A stretch of 64,000 nucleotides of DNA from Jaapia argillacea MUCL 33604 (GCA_000697665.1 KL197732.1:404445-468444); one strand, 5' to 3'; numbered from the stretch's first letter, positions 44,745 through 56,862 are shown. Notes: a model not told the origin generated them from the sequence alone. Numbers and translations: made by a program.

Positions 44745-45989
44745 TTAGAAGCACCTTAGCAACTAGTACTCAGGCTAAAATGTTGAGGCTGTAGAGGATG
44801 ATGATGGAGAGCAAACCAGTTGAAGGATACAACTAAAGCACTCTATTGCTCAAGTGGACAAGCTACTGAATACATAGTAGCTAGGCGTCCTTATATACTA
44901 AGAGGACAATGGATATTTGGACAATGAACTAAGGACAATAGCAAGTGAGACAATGTAATTAGACAATGGCAAATGAGATAAGGTTTAGAGGACAATGAGG
45001 AATTAAACAATAGAAACAAGAACATTGATGAGGCTGTGTGAGATGAGTCATTGTGTGCTAAAAATAGTATAAGGTCTGAAACAAAAGATAAATCATGTTA
45101 AGTATCATAGACAGGGGAAATGATATGAAAACAAATGGAATCCAATAAACGAGAGTAAAATACATACAATGTTAAGAATCACACTGCACTACGCCTATTT
45201 TCATTCTTTTTGTTATTCGACACTCCTCACGGATATCTGATCCTTCCTTATATGGGATCATCAAGCATCACAATTGTATTCCTCCAGAACACAAGGGACA
45301 GGTTCATATCCCTTCAACATCCCTCCGATACATGCTCGCTCCTGCACATACAACCTCTAGTGCATTATCCTCCATCTATCATCACTCTAAATTCCTTGTC
45401 ACCTCGTCACCTCACCTTCCAGTACGACCCAGGCCATCAACTATGGACCCCTATGTCTCTGACTCACAGATCAGACCATTGACTGTGGACTACGAACTAT
45501 GGACCCCTAACTACGGACTCCTATCCTTCTGACTCACTTCGACTCATGCTTACTACTGTCTTACTACTGTCTTACTCATCGCTACTACAGACTACGGACT
45601 GTGCTTCATCATAGTATATATACTTCCCTGTATTCGCTAGTATTCCCCATCTTGTTCACTTTGTCAATATAGATCGTTATCTCTATTTGCATCGTCCCAA
45701 CTTGATCCCTGTCTGATCATCTGTCTGGAAGCCTCTGATAGTTCCTCATCCTCTTGTCGTTCTACTCTGTGGCTGTAGCCTAGGTATCATCAGAGAAGTA
45801 TCAAGTCTTTCATTGTATACTTCGTTGAAGTAATGATCTTAACACCTCATCCTCTCGTCGTTCTACTCTGTGGCTGTAGCCTAGGTATCATCAGAGAAGT
45901 ATCAAGTCTTTCATCGTATACTTTGTTGAAGTAACGATCTTAACATACAATACAAATGAAAAGCTACAAGTCTGAAGGTGTTCACAACA
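44745..45989 (-). mobile_element. 3' LTR of Gypsy element B (family Y), split by a solo LTR
   Basis: Starts TGTTAGAAG and ends CACAACA, followed by a CATCCCCTCTC stretch that is the reverse complement of a polypurine tract. About 465 bp once the inserted LTR is excluded. Same family as the LTR at 61,731-62,165, but clearly diverged, mostly where the other copy has CpG. Old. Confidence 0.75.
45170..45945 (+). mobile_element. Solo LTR, family X, inserted into the family Y LTR
   Basis: TGTTAAG..TTAACA ends flanked by the 5-bp target duplication TACAA on both sides. It holds a TATA-like stretch near 45,615 and a direct duplication of about 100 bp at its right end (units at about 45,746-45,845 and 45,846-45,945). 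Solo LTR formed by recombination of a full element. Confidence 0.8.
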
Positions 45990-46816
45990 CCATCCCCTCT
46001 CTATGACCAACATTGTCCCTAATGTCCTAGTCAAGCCTTAGGGGCGACAGATGCATGTTCAGAAGGGTACCACCCAGGGAGTTGTGGGCCCAGAAGACCG
46101 TCTGACCTAGCTAGACATTTTCCTTGCTTGACCCAGTAGCTATGGGTCTACTTGGCTGCCCAGAGCTTGGCTGCTGACACTGATACTTGTGCCATGAGGA
46201 AGTCAAAGAGCTGGTTTTCTGTAACAAGTTAGTGTGTGTAAGAGATGGAAGGGGTCGACCAGTGTAAGGGTGGAAGCATACTGGCACCGGCTGAGTTGTG
46301 ATGAGCGATGGTGGGGTGAAACCAGAGGGTGTGCTTACAATTGTTGATTTCTTACACTTGTAGATGGTGTGGCCCCATACTCCACACCCCCAGCATTTGG
46401 GTCAGTGGCATTACTTCTCTTAGTTGTTTTGGGGCCAAATATCTTCTGAGTCAATAATGTTGTCCTTGTTCCACTGGTTGTTGTGTGTGTGATTCCACTC
46501 ATTGACTTGTTCCTACATTCATCCCTGCCCCCATGCATCAGAAGTGGGAGTAGGGAGTCATGTGACTGGTAACTGGTGATCAAGTGGGTGGTTTGGATTC
46601 AGGTATGGATACTAGAGAAGGTAATGATGAGTGACTGGATATTTTGCTCTGAACTAATTTATACATACCTGCTAGTGCAAATGGATGGGAGGTTGGTAGA
46701 TGGGGATTGGGTGTGTTGGTTGGTGACATGTTCAGAAAGACCAAGGTGAGAGATGAGGGAGGTGACAGTAGAGCATCAGTAGTTTCTCTAAAACCACTGT
46801 CATCAAACCATTGGTG

Positions 46817-47215
46817 TCAGATGGGCGAGAGGGGAACATAATCGGATTTGTGTTGCAAGTAGATAGGGAAGTCCAGGTGATATGATGCACTAGAGGCAAT
46901 ATCAGTGTTGGAGTTGATATGAACCCTGTCTAGTTTGACAGACAGGAGTTCTTGGAGAGTGAGACAAGTAAGCGGTGGCAGGATGGTGGCATTGGTCTGT
47001 AGGTCCTTGGTGGGGTCATAGCAAATGGTGATAATAGGTATTGGGTAGTGGAGTTTACCTTCCTCCTCATCCAGAATATCGATGGTGGTGGGGCGGTGCA
47101 TATGGACGGTGAGAGCCTCAATTTGCTTCAGGTCATAGTGGAGCATCCATGAGGCTTGGATATACCCCACCTTGCAGAGTTTGTTGGTGACAATGGCTTG
47201 TTTGCTCTCAATCAC
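46817..47215 (-). CDS. ORF-like stretch of element B between pol and 3' LTR
   Basis: Open for 132 codons (KVGYIQASWMLHYDLKQIEA, ..VHMHRPTTIDILDEEEGKLH). The region was originally continuous with 55,284 onward and is now interrupted by element A. No domain recognised, and no clear similarity to the accessory ORFs of elements A and C. Treated as part of a fossil element. Confidence 0.45.
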   Translation of the reverse strand: MIESKQAIVTNKLCKVGYIQASWMLHYDLKQIEALTVHMHRPTTIDILDEEEGKLHYPIPIITICYDPTKDLQTNATILPPLTCLTLQELLSVKLDRVHINSNTDIASSASYHLDFPIYLQHKSDYVPLSPI

Positions 47216-47261
47216 ATTGGACTGATTGATGATGTTACCATGCTCATCTCAGTGGTAGTGG

Positions 47262-47266
47262 GGCTG
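47262..47266. repeat. Target-site duplication of element A (left)
   Basis: GGCTG immediately before the 5' LTR, matched by GGCTG at 55,279-55,283 after the 3' LTR. Five bases is typical of Ty3/Gypsy integration. Confidence 0.85.
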
Positions 47267-47569
47267 TGTCACGTTCTTTTTGCTTTTGATCACCTGATCT
47301 GTAGAACATTCCTTACTATTCCGACCTGTAGCATTAACGACTCTTTTGACTCAGTATGACGCCTTATTGCACCATCGGACTATTATTAGACCAACCATGT
47401 AGTATATAGGCTTGTACCACTTTAATGCAAACGCCAGTCTTGAGCTGGTCTATTCCAAACCAGCCACACCTGTGTGTCATCGGTCGACCTCATTACTCCT
47501 TGCTGCTACTCGCACTCCTCATCCGGCGCTGCTGCCAGTCACATCCCTGGTTGTTGTTTGTTGCTGACA
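47267..47569 (+). repeat. 5' LTR of element A
   Basis: 303 bp, starting TGTCACG and ending GCTGACA, with a TATA-like GTAGTATATAGG near 47,400. Almost identical to the 3' LTR. Confidence 0.9.
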
Positions 47570-48347
47570 TTAGCTCAAGACTTTCTCTACCAACCGCCCT
47601 TGTTGCTTGCATACGGCAGCGCAGGAGTATCCGACGTCGACACCGACTTATACCGCGTCAAGACGCTCGAGACTAGTTTCGACACCCAGCATATGTACAC
47701 CAAGATCTACACCAGCAAATACCATTGCAGCTATCTCCGCGACCCTGCATTCTCATACGCCGACGCTGTCTGAGGGCTTCGACTTCAACACGCCTTCGAG
47801 CACTGGTCCTTCTGCCGGAATTATTCTTGCAGGTACCACACCAGTCCCTGAAACCTCATCGCATGGAAAAGTCCCCCCTAAAATACAAAAGCCATTCTTC
47901 TGATTACTCCCACTTGCACACTCTCGGGGTTCCCCGGTTTGTGTTGATCATCTTCGCTGGTGATCAGGTCTGGAATAAGCTTGTGTTTGAATAGTGGGCC
48001 GTCATACCCCTATCGCACTTGCAGGACTTCAAGCGAGTACAGTTGAAAGGTTTCCCACACATCGTCGTCTACATATTACATAAATAGATAAATACAAAAA
48101 TATCGTAAGGCTGCAGCTGAGAAGTCATTGGTGCTAGTAGAGTGTTGACTAGGCCTTGACCCTGCGAAGAAGCTCTCCTCATCGGAAGCTTGCAACACCC
48201 ACGTAAGGTGATTCTTCCGGAATTTGTCTAGTGGCGTAAACCTGTTCCGACACACACAGTAGACCCTAGGGATCTTCCCAGAATTCACTCGGCCCAGATT
48301 CCGAATTTCACATACCCCGGTTCACACGAGAACCAACCCTGTTTCAC
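47570..48347 (+). other. Leader of element A
   Basis: About 780 bp between 5' LTR and the first small ORF. Short open frames are present but none is convincing. It presumably holds the primer-binding and packaging sequences; I cannot assign the primer tRNA. Confidence 0.5.
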
Positions 48348-48842
48348 ATGCCACCCCAAGAAATCGACACCGTTATCAATTTCATCTGCCGGATCATCAT
48401 CATCTTCTTAGAAGGCACCCACCTTCTTATCGACGTCTTTTCCCGCATCCGTGGAATCCTCATCCACATTCACTTCCGATTACTCCGTTTGGTAATTGCG
48501 ACCACACGGGAAACATATCAGCCGATCGCAGTACACGAGACCCACTTCTAGTACGATGAAAACGTACTCGTGACGTACCGCCTCGGAGACCTACTTAACG
48601 AGGAGGATTTCAACCGTCGCTGGAACACAGCACCCACTCCACCACCACCCACAGATCCCACCCAACAGGATCTACTTGACTTGCTTGCTGCCCGACACAC
48701 TCATCAAACTCCCTTAACCGCCGACCCTCTCGACGCTCTCCGTGCTCGTATAAACGCACTCAACCTCGCTACCGAACAACCAGAAACTCGTGGTAATACC
48801 CCCGACTACGAGAACTACGAGACTGCTGATGTTGTGGAGTAG
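48348..48842 (+). CDS. Accessory ORF 1 of element A (hydrophobic N-terminus)
   Basis: Begins MPPQEIDTVINFICRIIIIF, a likely membrane-inserting segment, followed by a conserved TYQPIAVHE block, LGDLLNEEDFNRRWNTAPTP and a Pro-rich tail. It is homologous to the ORF at 62,457-63,002 of element C. It lies upstream of gag here. One interruption is present. Function unknown. Confidence 0.65.
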
Positions 48843-49298
48843 ATGCCCATTGACGCCAGACGCTTTGCCCCCATTCAATTTAACGAACACCTCATATTTT
48901 GGGTTGTTTGTTTGTTGGAAGCGCTTTGCTCTTTCCTGCTCATACTAGCAGAAGTCCGTCCATACCTCACTGACGACGAGCTAGTCTGCATCGAAGGACT
49001 GACGGAGGATGTCCGTAACATCAGAGAGACGTTAGTAGAGGCAATCAATAGAGGAGAGTGGAGAAGAGAAGTAGCAGAACACGTCCTTGAGAGGCGTTAC
49101 AATCATTTCGGCGACGAGGACCCCCTTTCCGCACCCGACGAAGACATTGAAGGAAATACTGTCCTCGACGTCCTTATCCCCATCCCCCAACCACCACGCT
49201 TCGAGGAAGTAACCCCTGAAGTCATAGATTTGACAGAGGACGATGACACGGTCGTAAAAGGAAGTGGAACCAAAGGAGATCCCTTTGTACTTCTGTGA
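48843..49298 (+). CDS. Accessory ORF 2 of element A (hydrophobic segment, SUMO-interaction-like motif)
   Basis: Its ATG directly follows the stop of ORF 1 (TAGATG). 151 residues: FWVVCLLEALCSFLLILAEV is a probable membrane or hydrophobic helix; a helical, charged middle follows; the C-terminus has EVIDLTEDDDTV, which fits the consensus of a SUMO-interacting motif, and ends GSGTKGDPFVLL. Position just before gag suggests a particle- or trafficking-related role, but that is a guess. Confidence 0.6.
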   Translation: MPIDARRFAPIQFNEHLIFWVVCLLEALCSFLLILAEVRPYLTDDELVCIEGLTEDVRNIRETLVEAINRGEWRREVAEHVLERRYNHFGDEDPLSAPDEDIEGNTVLDVLIPIPQPPRFEEVTPEVIDLTEDDDTVVKGSGTKGDPFVLL

Positions 49299-49347
49299 TT
49301 AGGAAGCGAAAGTAGTTTAAATTACATAAAACATTTAAACCACCACC

Positions 49348-50760
49348 TTGAATCCAGACAGAGGACTTATCTGTTTCGGCTCTCTCCATAACTTCTGGAA
49401 TAGGAATGGAAGAGATGTTACATTCCCTCCCTTTAACGACGACAATTCACGAGACTGTGAAGTCACACCCTGTCCAAATCGATACACTTACACAGGGGAC
49501 AACACCTACGACTACTCGCAAGAAGGAGACGAAGGATTCCAACCAGTTACCCCAGAACACACCTTTTGGGAGATCCGTAGATATCGAGAACCACTACAAA
49601 TCCCAGTCGAATCACCCGAAGCTCCCACACGATTAGCACCACCAGGAGCTGTCACACCTCCATCACGAACCACTTCACCCACACGGTTATCCCAACTACC
49701 ACCCATTGGCGTAACCCCAGTACAACTTCCCCAAATACAACCACCCGTCATGGCAGCCGTACAAATGACCGATGCGCAATTCAACACACTTCTTGCAAGC
49801 CTTAAACCAGGAGGTGCAAAGGTGGAAAAAGTTGTCGCACCAGGAACCTTTGAAGGCGATAAGAAGGAATACGAAGATTGGCGCAACAATCTTGATTCTT
49901 ACCTCGATGCCAATTCCAACTTCTACAATGATGACAAGGCTAAGTTTCTCTATGCCATGTCATTGCTCAGAGGACCCACGGCGTCATGGAAGAAACAGCT
50001 TCGGGCATTTCGAAAGCGACATGAGACAGAACTCACCACCGAGAAGGCTCGAGTCAACCCAGATCAAACACGAATCGCCCAATTGGAAGGGTTGATCTCA
50101 TGGACCTACTACACTCGGGAAATGAACAAGAGGTTTGGAGAAGTCAATAAAGAGGAGAAAGCACGTCTTCGTATGATGGAAATGAAGCAAGGAACGCGAA
50201 CCGCCGACGAATACATCACCGACTATAACCGATTAATGCTCGATGTGAATCTCACCTATCCTGATGAAGTTCATATCGACAACCTCAAATGAAACGCTAG
50301 TAGGGAAATCATCCGCCAAATAGAAACAAGCAAGGATGCACCTCCCACTAGTTATGAGGATTATGCTCGACTTATCATTCGAATCGATGAAGCAACGCGA
50401 CAGTTCAATACGCAACATCGTCAGGTTCAGGTTCAACTCTCCGCCCAGGCCCACCCATTCGTCCCTCGTCCTCAAACCGTATTCATCCAACGTGGACAAC
50501 CACCGTGCCCCTTCATCCCTCAACAAAACCACTCGCCATCAGGACCCCCATCATCACAATCTGGATCTGGCCAGAATACGCAAAACTGAAGAACCGGCAC
50601 AGGCACGACATTCAGAGGCAGTGGTCAGCCAATGGACTTAAGTCGTGCACGTGCCTCGGCAGTTTGTTACAACTGTCAACAAAAAGGCCACTTTGTGTGA
50701 GACTGCACACAACCAAAACGTCCCATCATGGAACGTTCTCGGGAAATGTTTGTGCAGTAG
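49348..50760 (+). CDS. gag of element A
   Basis: Capsid-type region: a Pro-rich N-terminal part, then APGTFEGDKKEYEDWRNNLD (about 49,840) and a typical Ty3/Gypsy gag helical core to about 50,290. A zinc-knuckle region follows near 50,660-50,715. The gene is broken. Confidence 0.75.
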
Positions 50761-50969
50761 ACACCAGAGGAACTTGCGGAAATCCGCAACCTTCTGGACT
50801 TACTAAATCAAAAAACAAACATCGAAGAAATAGATTACGAAAACACACAAAAACAAGAGCAAACAGATGAAGTAGCAGTAGAGTATGTAGAAATGGAAGA
50901 TGACCCTAATTATTTACCTGATGACCCCTCTTCTTTTCACAACAGTCGATAGTTAATGATGCCGATTAT

Positions 50970-53900
50970 CGACAGGACATGCTTTTTTCAGGTTCTAGAT
51001 ACTCACCGTTAAATTATTCTGATGCATTACATACGGACAGTACCATAGAATTAGATACGGGTACCACGGTGAATTTAGTCCCTGACATTCCTACAGGTAT
51101 CAGACTTGATAAAGCCTCGCTAAAACAACTGCACACCAAAACTGCTGAACAGTTTTGGTTCTCCTTGAAGGATCGCAGCCAAAAAGATCAACTCGCTATG
51201 CTTCAAAGATGGACTCCCAGAGCCAGGTGCTCTGAAGTCGCATCACCACAGATCGTAAAAGAGTTGATGTCTTCATCTGATCCTGTGGAAGCTGTGGCTG
51301 AGTTGTGAGAACCTCGCAAGTATTGTTGGATTCATAAAACCACCAGGAATCAGGGATTCGAATTGGATGTTGACGTACGAATCAAGAACCTCCAGACTCA
51401 GGAAGTCTTCTTGGAGAAAGCCCTGATTGATTCAGGATGTACCTTCTCAGCTATCGACGCTGGATACATGGATAAGCTTGGACTGGACACGATTGAATTT
51501 GCCAGGCCCGCAGCTGTATACAACACTGATGGGACTCGTAATTCGACTTCCATCACTCGCTATTGCCAGGTCGAGTTGGAAATGTTTGGTCACACGGAAT
51601 CCATATCTCTGTGTGTTACGATGCTGGCACGCCACAATATTTTTATTGGTTATGATTGGTTGACCAAACACAACCCGGATATTAACTGGGTTGATAACAC
51701 GCTCGTCTTTAGTTGCTGCCCCTCTGCTTGTGGGGTTCAGCCGCACCTCCTTCGTTGTGCCGATGTTGGTCATTCACTTGGACTGGATGACGTTGATTTC
51801 CTTGACGATGACGGTGGTGATCTGGAATCTCACCTTAGGAGGGGAGATAGAGTCTTTGTAACTCATTTCGAACCCGCTCGCGCACGAGCTACTGGCACGT
51901 TATCAACACAATTAGCCATCGATGCAGAGTCAAAACGCGAAAGGAAGCATTGGACCGAGATTGTATCTCCACAATTCCATGACTTTATAGATGTTTCACC
52001 AAGGAGGATTTTGAGAATACCCCTGACTCGCGGATCTGGGATCACGCCATAGAATTGAAACCAGGTTCGACACCTACGGACTGTAAATTATACCCACTAT
52101 CGCCAAGCGAACAAAAGGAATTGGACGAATTCCTTGAGGAAAACCTGAAAACTGGACGTATCAGACCTTCCAAATCGCCTATGGCATCACCCTTCTTCTT
52201 TGTCAAGAAAAAGGACGGACAATTGCAACCAGTACAGGATTACCGCAAACTCAACAAGATGACGATCAAGAATTGTTATCCCCTTCCACTCATTGGAGAA
52301 TTGTTTGATAAGCTAAAGAATGCCAAGTACTTCACGAAGCTTGATGTTTGCTGGGGATATAATAACATCCGCATCAAGGAAGGAGACGAATGGAAGGCCG
52401 CCTTTAGAACAAATCGAGGATTGTTCAAACCATTGGTTATGTTCTTCGGGTTAACCAATTCCCCTGCCACGTTTCAAACCATGATGAACAAAATCTTTCG
52501 TGAATTAATCAATGATGGCCACGTCATCATCTATATGGACGACATATTAATATTCACCGAAACCCTGGAGGATAATCGTCGAGTCACCAGACAAGTTCTG
52601 GAAGTACTACAACAACATAAGTTATACCTCAAACCAGAGAAGTGTGAATTTGAGAAGGAAAATGTGGAATACTTGGGACATATTGTGTCTGCAGGACAAA
52701 TCTCCCTGGACCCAGTCAAAGTTCAAGGAGTACTCAGATGGCCTTTGCCGAAAAATAAGCGAGACGTCCAATCCTTCCTCGGATTCTGTAATTTCTATCG
52801 ACGATTTATCAAAGGGTTTAGTGAGATCGCACGACCCCTAAATGATCTCACTGGCAAGACCGACTTTCACTGGACTGACAGTCAACAACAAGCTTTTGAA
52901 AAGCTCAAAGCCGCGATCACATCTACACCTGTCCTTCATCACCCCACTAACGCCGACAAATATCGTGTGGAAACGGATGCTTCCAACTATTCCGTGGGAG
53001 CAGTGCTCTCACAACATCAAGAAGGAAAATGGGTTCCAATCGCCTTCATGTCCAAATCGATGAACAACGCTGAATGAAATTACGAAATTTACGACAAAGA
53101 AATGCTCGCGATAATGAAAGCTCTCAGGGAATGGCGTCACTATCTTCTCGGAGCGGAACAAGAGTTTGAGGTTCTTACCGACCATCAGAATCTCACGTAC
53201 TTCTGCTCACCTCAGAAACTCAATCAAAGACAAGCACGTTGGTACACGGAATTGGCCGAATATCATTTCACACTTCAGCATAAAGCCGGCAAGGAAAATA
53301 CGAAAGCCAACTTGTTGTCTCATCGTCAAGACCATAGCGATGGACGAGAAAATGATAACAGCGACATCACCATGCTCAAGCCTCATTGGTTCCAACATTG
53401 GATGAGATCCAATGAGGTTGTCTTTGAAGGAAGCGACACGGCCATCTTGGGAATGATAAAACACGCTAGAAGGAAAACAGATAAATCAGTGGAGATTGCT
53501 CTTCAAACAAAGAAGCCAGGCTTCGAGGAGCATGACGGAATAATAGAATGGAAAGATCGGATATACGTTCCGAAAGACCTGACAATTCGCGAAGAGATAA
53601 TCCGACATCATCATGACGTACCCGAAGCAGGACATCCTGGTGCCGCCAAAACTCAACAATTGATCACACGAGACTATTGGTGGCCCACGATACAATACAA
53701 TGTCAGGAAGTATGTCGAAGGATGTGTCGATTGTCAACGCGCGAAACCCCGTTGAGGTGCTACACACACTCCTTTACACCCAAATCAAATACCGGATTTG
53801 CCTGGAGAAATAATCAGTATCGACATGATTGGTCCATTACCAATTTCCAAAGGATGTGACGCTCTCCTTGTCATAACCGATCACCTAGCCAAAAATATAC

Positions 53901-54949
53901 GACTCCTTCCCATCACCACAGAGTTATCAGCACCAGGAGTCGCCCGACTCTTTCGTGATCGATGGTGGTGCGAATTCGGATACCCCCAAAAAGTCGTCAG
54001 TGATCGAGGAACTCAATTCATGTCTAACTTCATGAAAGAGCTCCATAGCCTTATGGGAATCAGTATGAACCCGTCAACTGCCTATCATCCTCAGACCAAT
54101 GGTCAAACAGAACGTGTAAATCAAGAGGTTGAACTATATCTCCACATCTTCATTAACCATCATCAGGATGACTGGTATGATTGGATCTCCCAGGCCAAAT
54201 TCGCATACAACAACAAACCACACTCCACTACGGGTTACTCTCCTTTTTATTTATTATACAGCAGACATCTGTGGACCAGAGTCAACTATCGAAGGAAAGC
54301 AAACAATGAGTCTGTTCAAGACTTCCACAATCGCATGCGCAAAACTTGGGACGACGCCAAAGCTGCAATGGCCAAAGCGCAAGAACAGATGAAACTCTAT
54401 TATGATTGCAAGAAGTCTGACTCTTACCATTTCAAGGTTGGCGACATGGTCTGGTTGGAAGCAATGAATATCACAACAGATCGTCCAATGAAGAAATTGG
54501 ATGACAAATGATACGGCCCTTTTAAAATCATAAAACAACATGGATCCGCCTATGAACTTGCCCTCCCCATCGAATGGAAGAAGCGTCGTATCCATCCAGT
54601 CTTCAATGAGGCTTACTTCTGTCCTTTCAAAAAAGGCGAATATAGTACTCAGAAGAAGCCTCCTCCTCCTCCTACGATTGTCAGTGACGGTTCAGAGCAA
54701 GAAATCGAAACTCTGATCCAATACCGTGAACATAACGGTAGTATCCAGTATATGGTCAAATGGAAAGGACAACCTTCTGGGGATAATCAATGGATGGATT
54801 GGAAGTTTGTAAAGGAGCAATGTGAGGATTTGATGAAGAAGTTCCACAGGGAACATCCGGCCTATAGACCGCCCGAGAAGCTGATCTTACGCTCTCTGCA
54901 AGTCCGTGCGCTGCCCCATGACATGTTGGACTATAATGACGATCCATGA
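50970..54949 (+). CDS. pol of element A: protease, reverse transcriptase, RNase H, integrase, chromodomain
   Basis: Aspartic protease with LIDSGCTFSAID (51,363-52,050). Reverse transcriptase 52,055-53,077 with FFVKKKDGQLQPVQDYRKLN and the catalytic IIYMDDILIF. RNase H about 52,960-53,320 with VETDASNYSVGAVLSQ. Integrase about 53,540-54,510 with the GHPGAAKTQ zinc region, ISIDMIGPLP, VSDRGTQFMS and a core Glu in NPSTAYHPQTNGQTERVNQE. C-terminal chromodomain about 54,700-54,830 (YMVKWKGQPSGDNQW). Broken in several places. Confidence 0.85.
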
Positions 54950-54975
54950 GGACATGGACCTTGGGAGGGGGGTAA

Positions 54976-55278
54976 TGTCACGTTCTTTTTGCTTTTGATC
55001 ACCTGATCCATAGAACATTCCTTACTATTCCGACCTGTAGCATTAACGACTCTTTTGACTCAGTATGACGCCTTATTGCACCATCGGACTATTATTAGAC
55101 CAACCATGTAGTATATAGGCTTGTACCACTTTAATGCAAACGCCAGTCTTGAGCTGGTCTATTCCAAACCAGCCACACCTGTGTGTCATCGGTCGACCTC
55201 ATTACTCCTTGCTGCTACTCGCACTCCTCATCCGGCGCTGCTGCCAGTCACATCCCTGGTTGTTGTTTGTTGCTGACA
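54976..55278 (+). repeat. 3' LTR of element A
   Basis: 303 bp, near-identical to 47,267-47,569. Preceded by a purine-rich tract and followed by the GGCTG target duplication. Confidence 0.9.
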
Positions 55279-55283
55279 GGCTG

Positions 55284-56440
55284 ATAAAGAAATGTGCAGT
55301 TGGGGTGATGCGATTGAAAAGGAAGATGGTTTGGGTGACAGTCAACATGGTGTCGGCAGTGGGTTTTTGGTTGGGAGATGAGGGTAGACAATGGTTGAGT
55401 TGGTGAGGAAGCTGTTAGGCTGAGTTGCTGCTGATGTTGCTAGAGTATTCACTGAGGAATGGAGTGTTGCAGCTTTGCCAGATGTGCTTTTATACATTCT
55501 GGGTTCAGACATTTTGACAATACTTCTGGTACTCATAGATAATTCTCCTTTGTTGTCCATTCTATCTCTCTGTTGATCCAGAAATGTGTCCATTAAGGTA
55601 CCTTGAGTAGTGTTAGGACAATTTGCACTGATTTTGGATCCTTTGGATCCTTCTGGTGGAATAATTCAACTAATTCTGCTGAATTGTGTAGATTTCCAAT
55701 ATCTTCCCAAGTATTCTCTGAATCAGGGTAACCTTTCCATTTGACTAGATACTTGATCTTCTTTGTGTCCCCAAAGAACTTCGATTTGACAACTTCTTCT
55801 GCCTCATATTCTTCTTCTCCTTTGATTACATCTAGTGGTGGCTGTGGGAAATTGACTCTGTGTTCTTCAGTTTCTTTGTATGGTGTAAATAATCCTGCAT
55901 GGAAAACCTGGCCATCAATGGTCTCTTTACACTATTTTCAATGTCTTGTATCTTCCTGGACATCCCATTAGTACAGGGTCATGGCATGATCTGACTACCT
56001 TGCGTTGTAATTCTATGTCCTTAGGGACATAGATCTTTCCTCAATATAGAATTAATCTGTCTTCTAATCCCTTCTTTAGAGATTGTGGTCCTTGCTTCAT
56101 TATGATGTCTAGTGCTGCTGCTACTGACTTGTCAAGTTCTGTATGATTTTGAATCTCCTCTTTGAGTCCTAAATCTCCTTCTAATGTTGTGATCACAGTT
56201 CGTATTCTGAGTTGAACTTGTCATGCTAGTATGGGGGAGCGGGCTGAGGGGTTTCCATGGCCCATGATGTTGACTGTTTTTGTGAAAAGATTGGGGCCTA
56301 GTAATACTCTGTCTGAATTGTCTGTACCCACCCCCTCTTTATGGTCTTGTCATCTCAAAAGACTGTCAGATTTATTTGCCTTCCCCAGTTTGTGAATTAA
56401 CTCAAATTTGAATCTTGTGAGAAATTGGGCCCAATGGGCC
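55284..56440 (-). mobile_element. Element B, chromodomain and integrase remnants
   Basis: Minus strand: YLVKWKGYPDSENTWEDIGN chromodomain (about 55,690-55,750) preceded by FHAGLFTPYKETEEHRVNFP. An integrase N-terminal zinc-region remnant lies at about 55,950-56,040. The integrase core between them is absent. Fossil. Confidence 0.65.
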
Positions 56441-56444
56441 TGTC

Positions 56445-56857
56445 TGTTACAAACCATGCCTCAGTAGGACTATTTTAACTTTTCTTTACTTCACTTTACT
56501 TCATCATCATTTGACTACAGACTACAGACTGCAGACTGCAGACTATGGACTCCTATTTTCCTTTGACTCACCTTGACTCCTTTCTTACTCATCATTACTA
56601 CAGACTACGGACTGTGCCTACTATGGACTATGCTTCTATCCAGTATATATACCTGCCTGTACTCGCTAATAGTCCCCATCTTGTTCACTTCGTCAATACA
56701 AGTCATTACTTGCATTCCTACAAAGTCCAACTTGGTCTCTGTCTGATTTCCTCTCTTTATCATCCTCATACCGCCTCACTCTATGTTGCAACCTAAGTAC
56801 CATCAGAGAAGTACACTGTCTTGACTTCGGTACTTCATTGAAGTAATGACTTTAACA
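56445..56857 (+). mobile_element. Solo LTR, family X, inserted in RNase H of element B
   Basis: TGTTACA..TTTAACA, 413 bp, with 5-bp target duplication CTGTC on both sides (56,440-56,444 and 56,858-56,862) and a TATA-like AGTATATATACC. Same family as 45,170-45,945 and 43,984-44,345. Confidence 0.85.
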
Positions 56858-56862
56858 CTGTC

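Larger units (their letters stand above)
47267..55278 (+). mobile_element. Ty3/Gypsy chromovirus-type element A, young insertion but coding region broken
   Basis: Complete LTR-to-LTR element of about 8.0 kb inserted into element B. Parts: 5' LTR, two small ORFs with hydrophobic starts, gag, protease, reverse transcriptase, RNase H, integrase, chromodomain, purine-rich tract (CTTGGGAGGGGGG) and 3' LTR. LTRs differ at only two of 303 positions, which indicates recent insertion. The coding region has roughly half a dozen breaks, so it does not look autonomous. Unlike its surroundings it keeps normal CpG content. Confidence 0.9.

Noticed and set aside
47725-47994. Short plus-strand frames in the leader of element A
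   Set aside because: Overlapping frames with no similarity to the accessory ORFs or gag; treated as non-coding leader.
54254-54595. Minus-strand frame of 113 codons inside integrase of element A
   Set aside because: Shadow of the plus-strand pol frame.
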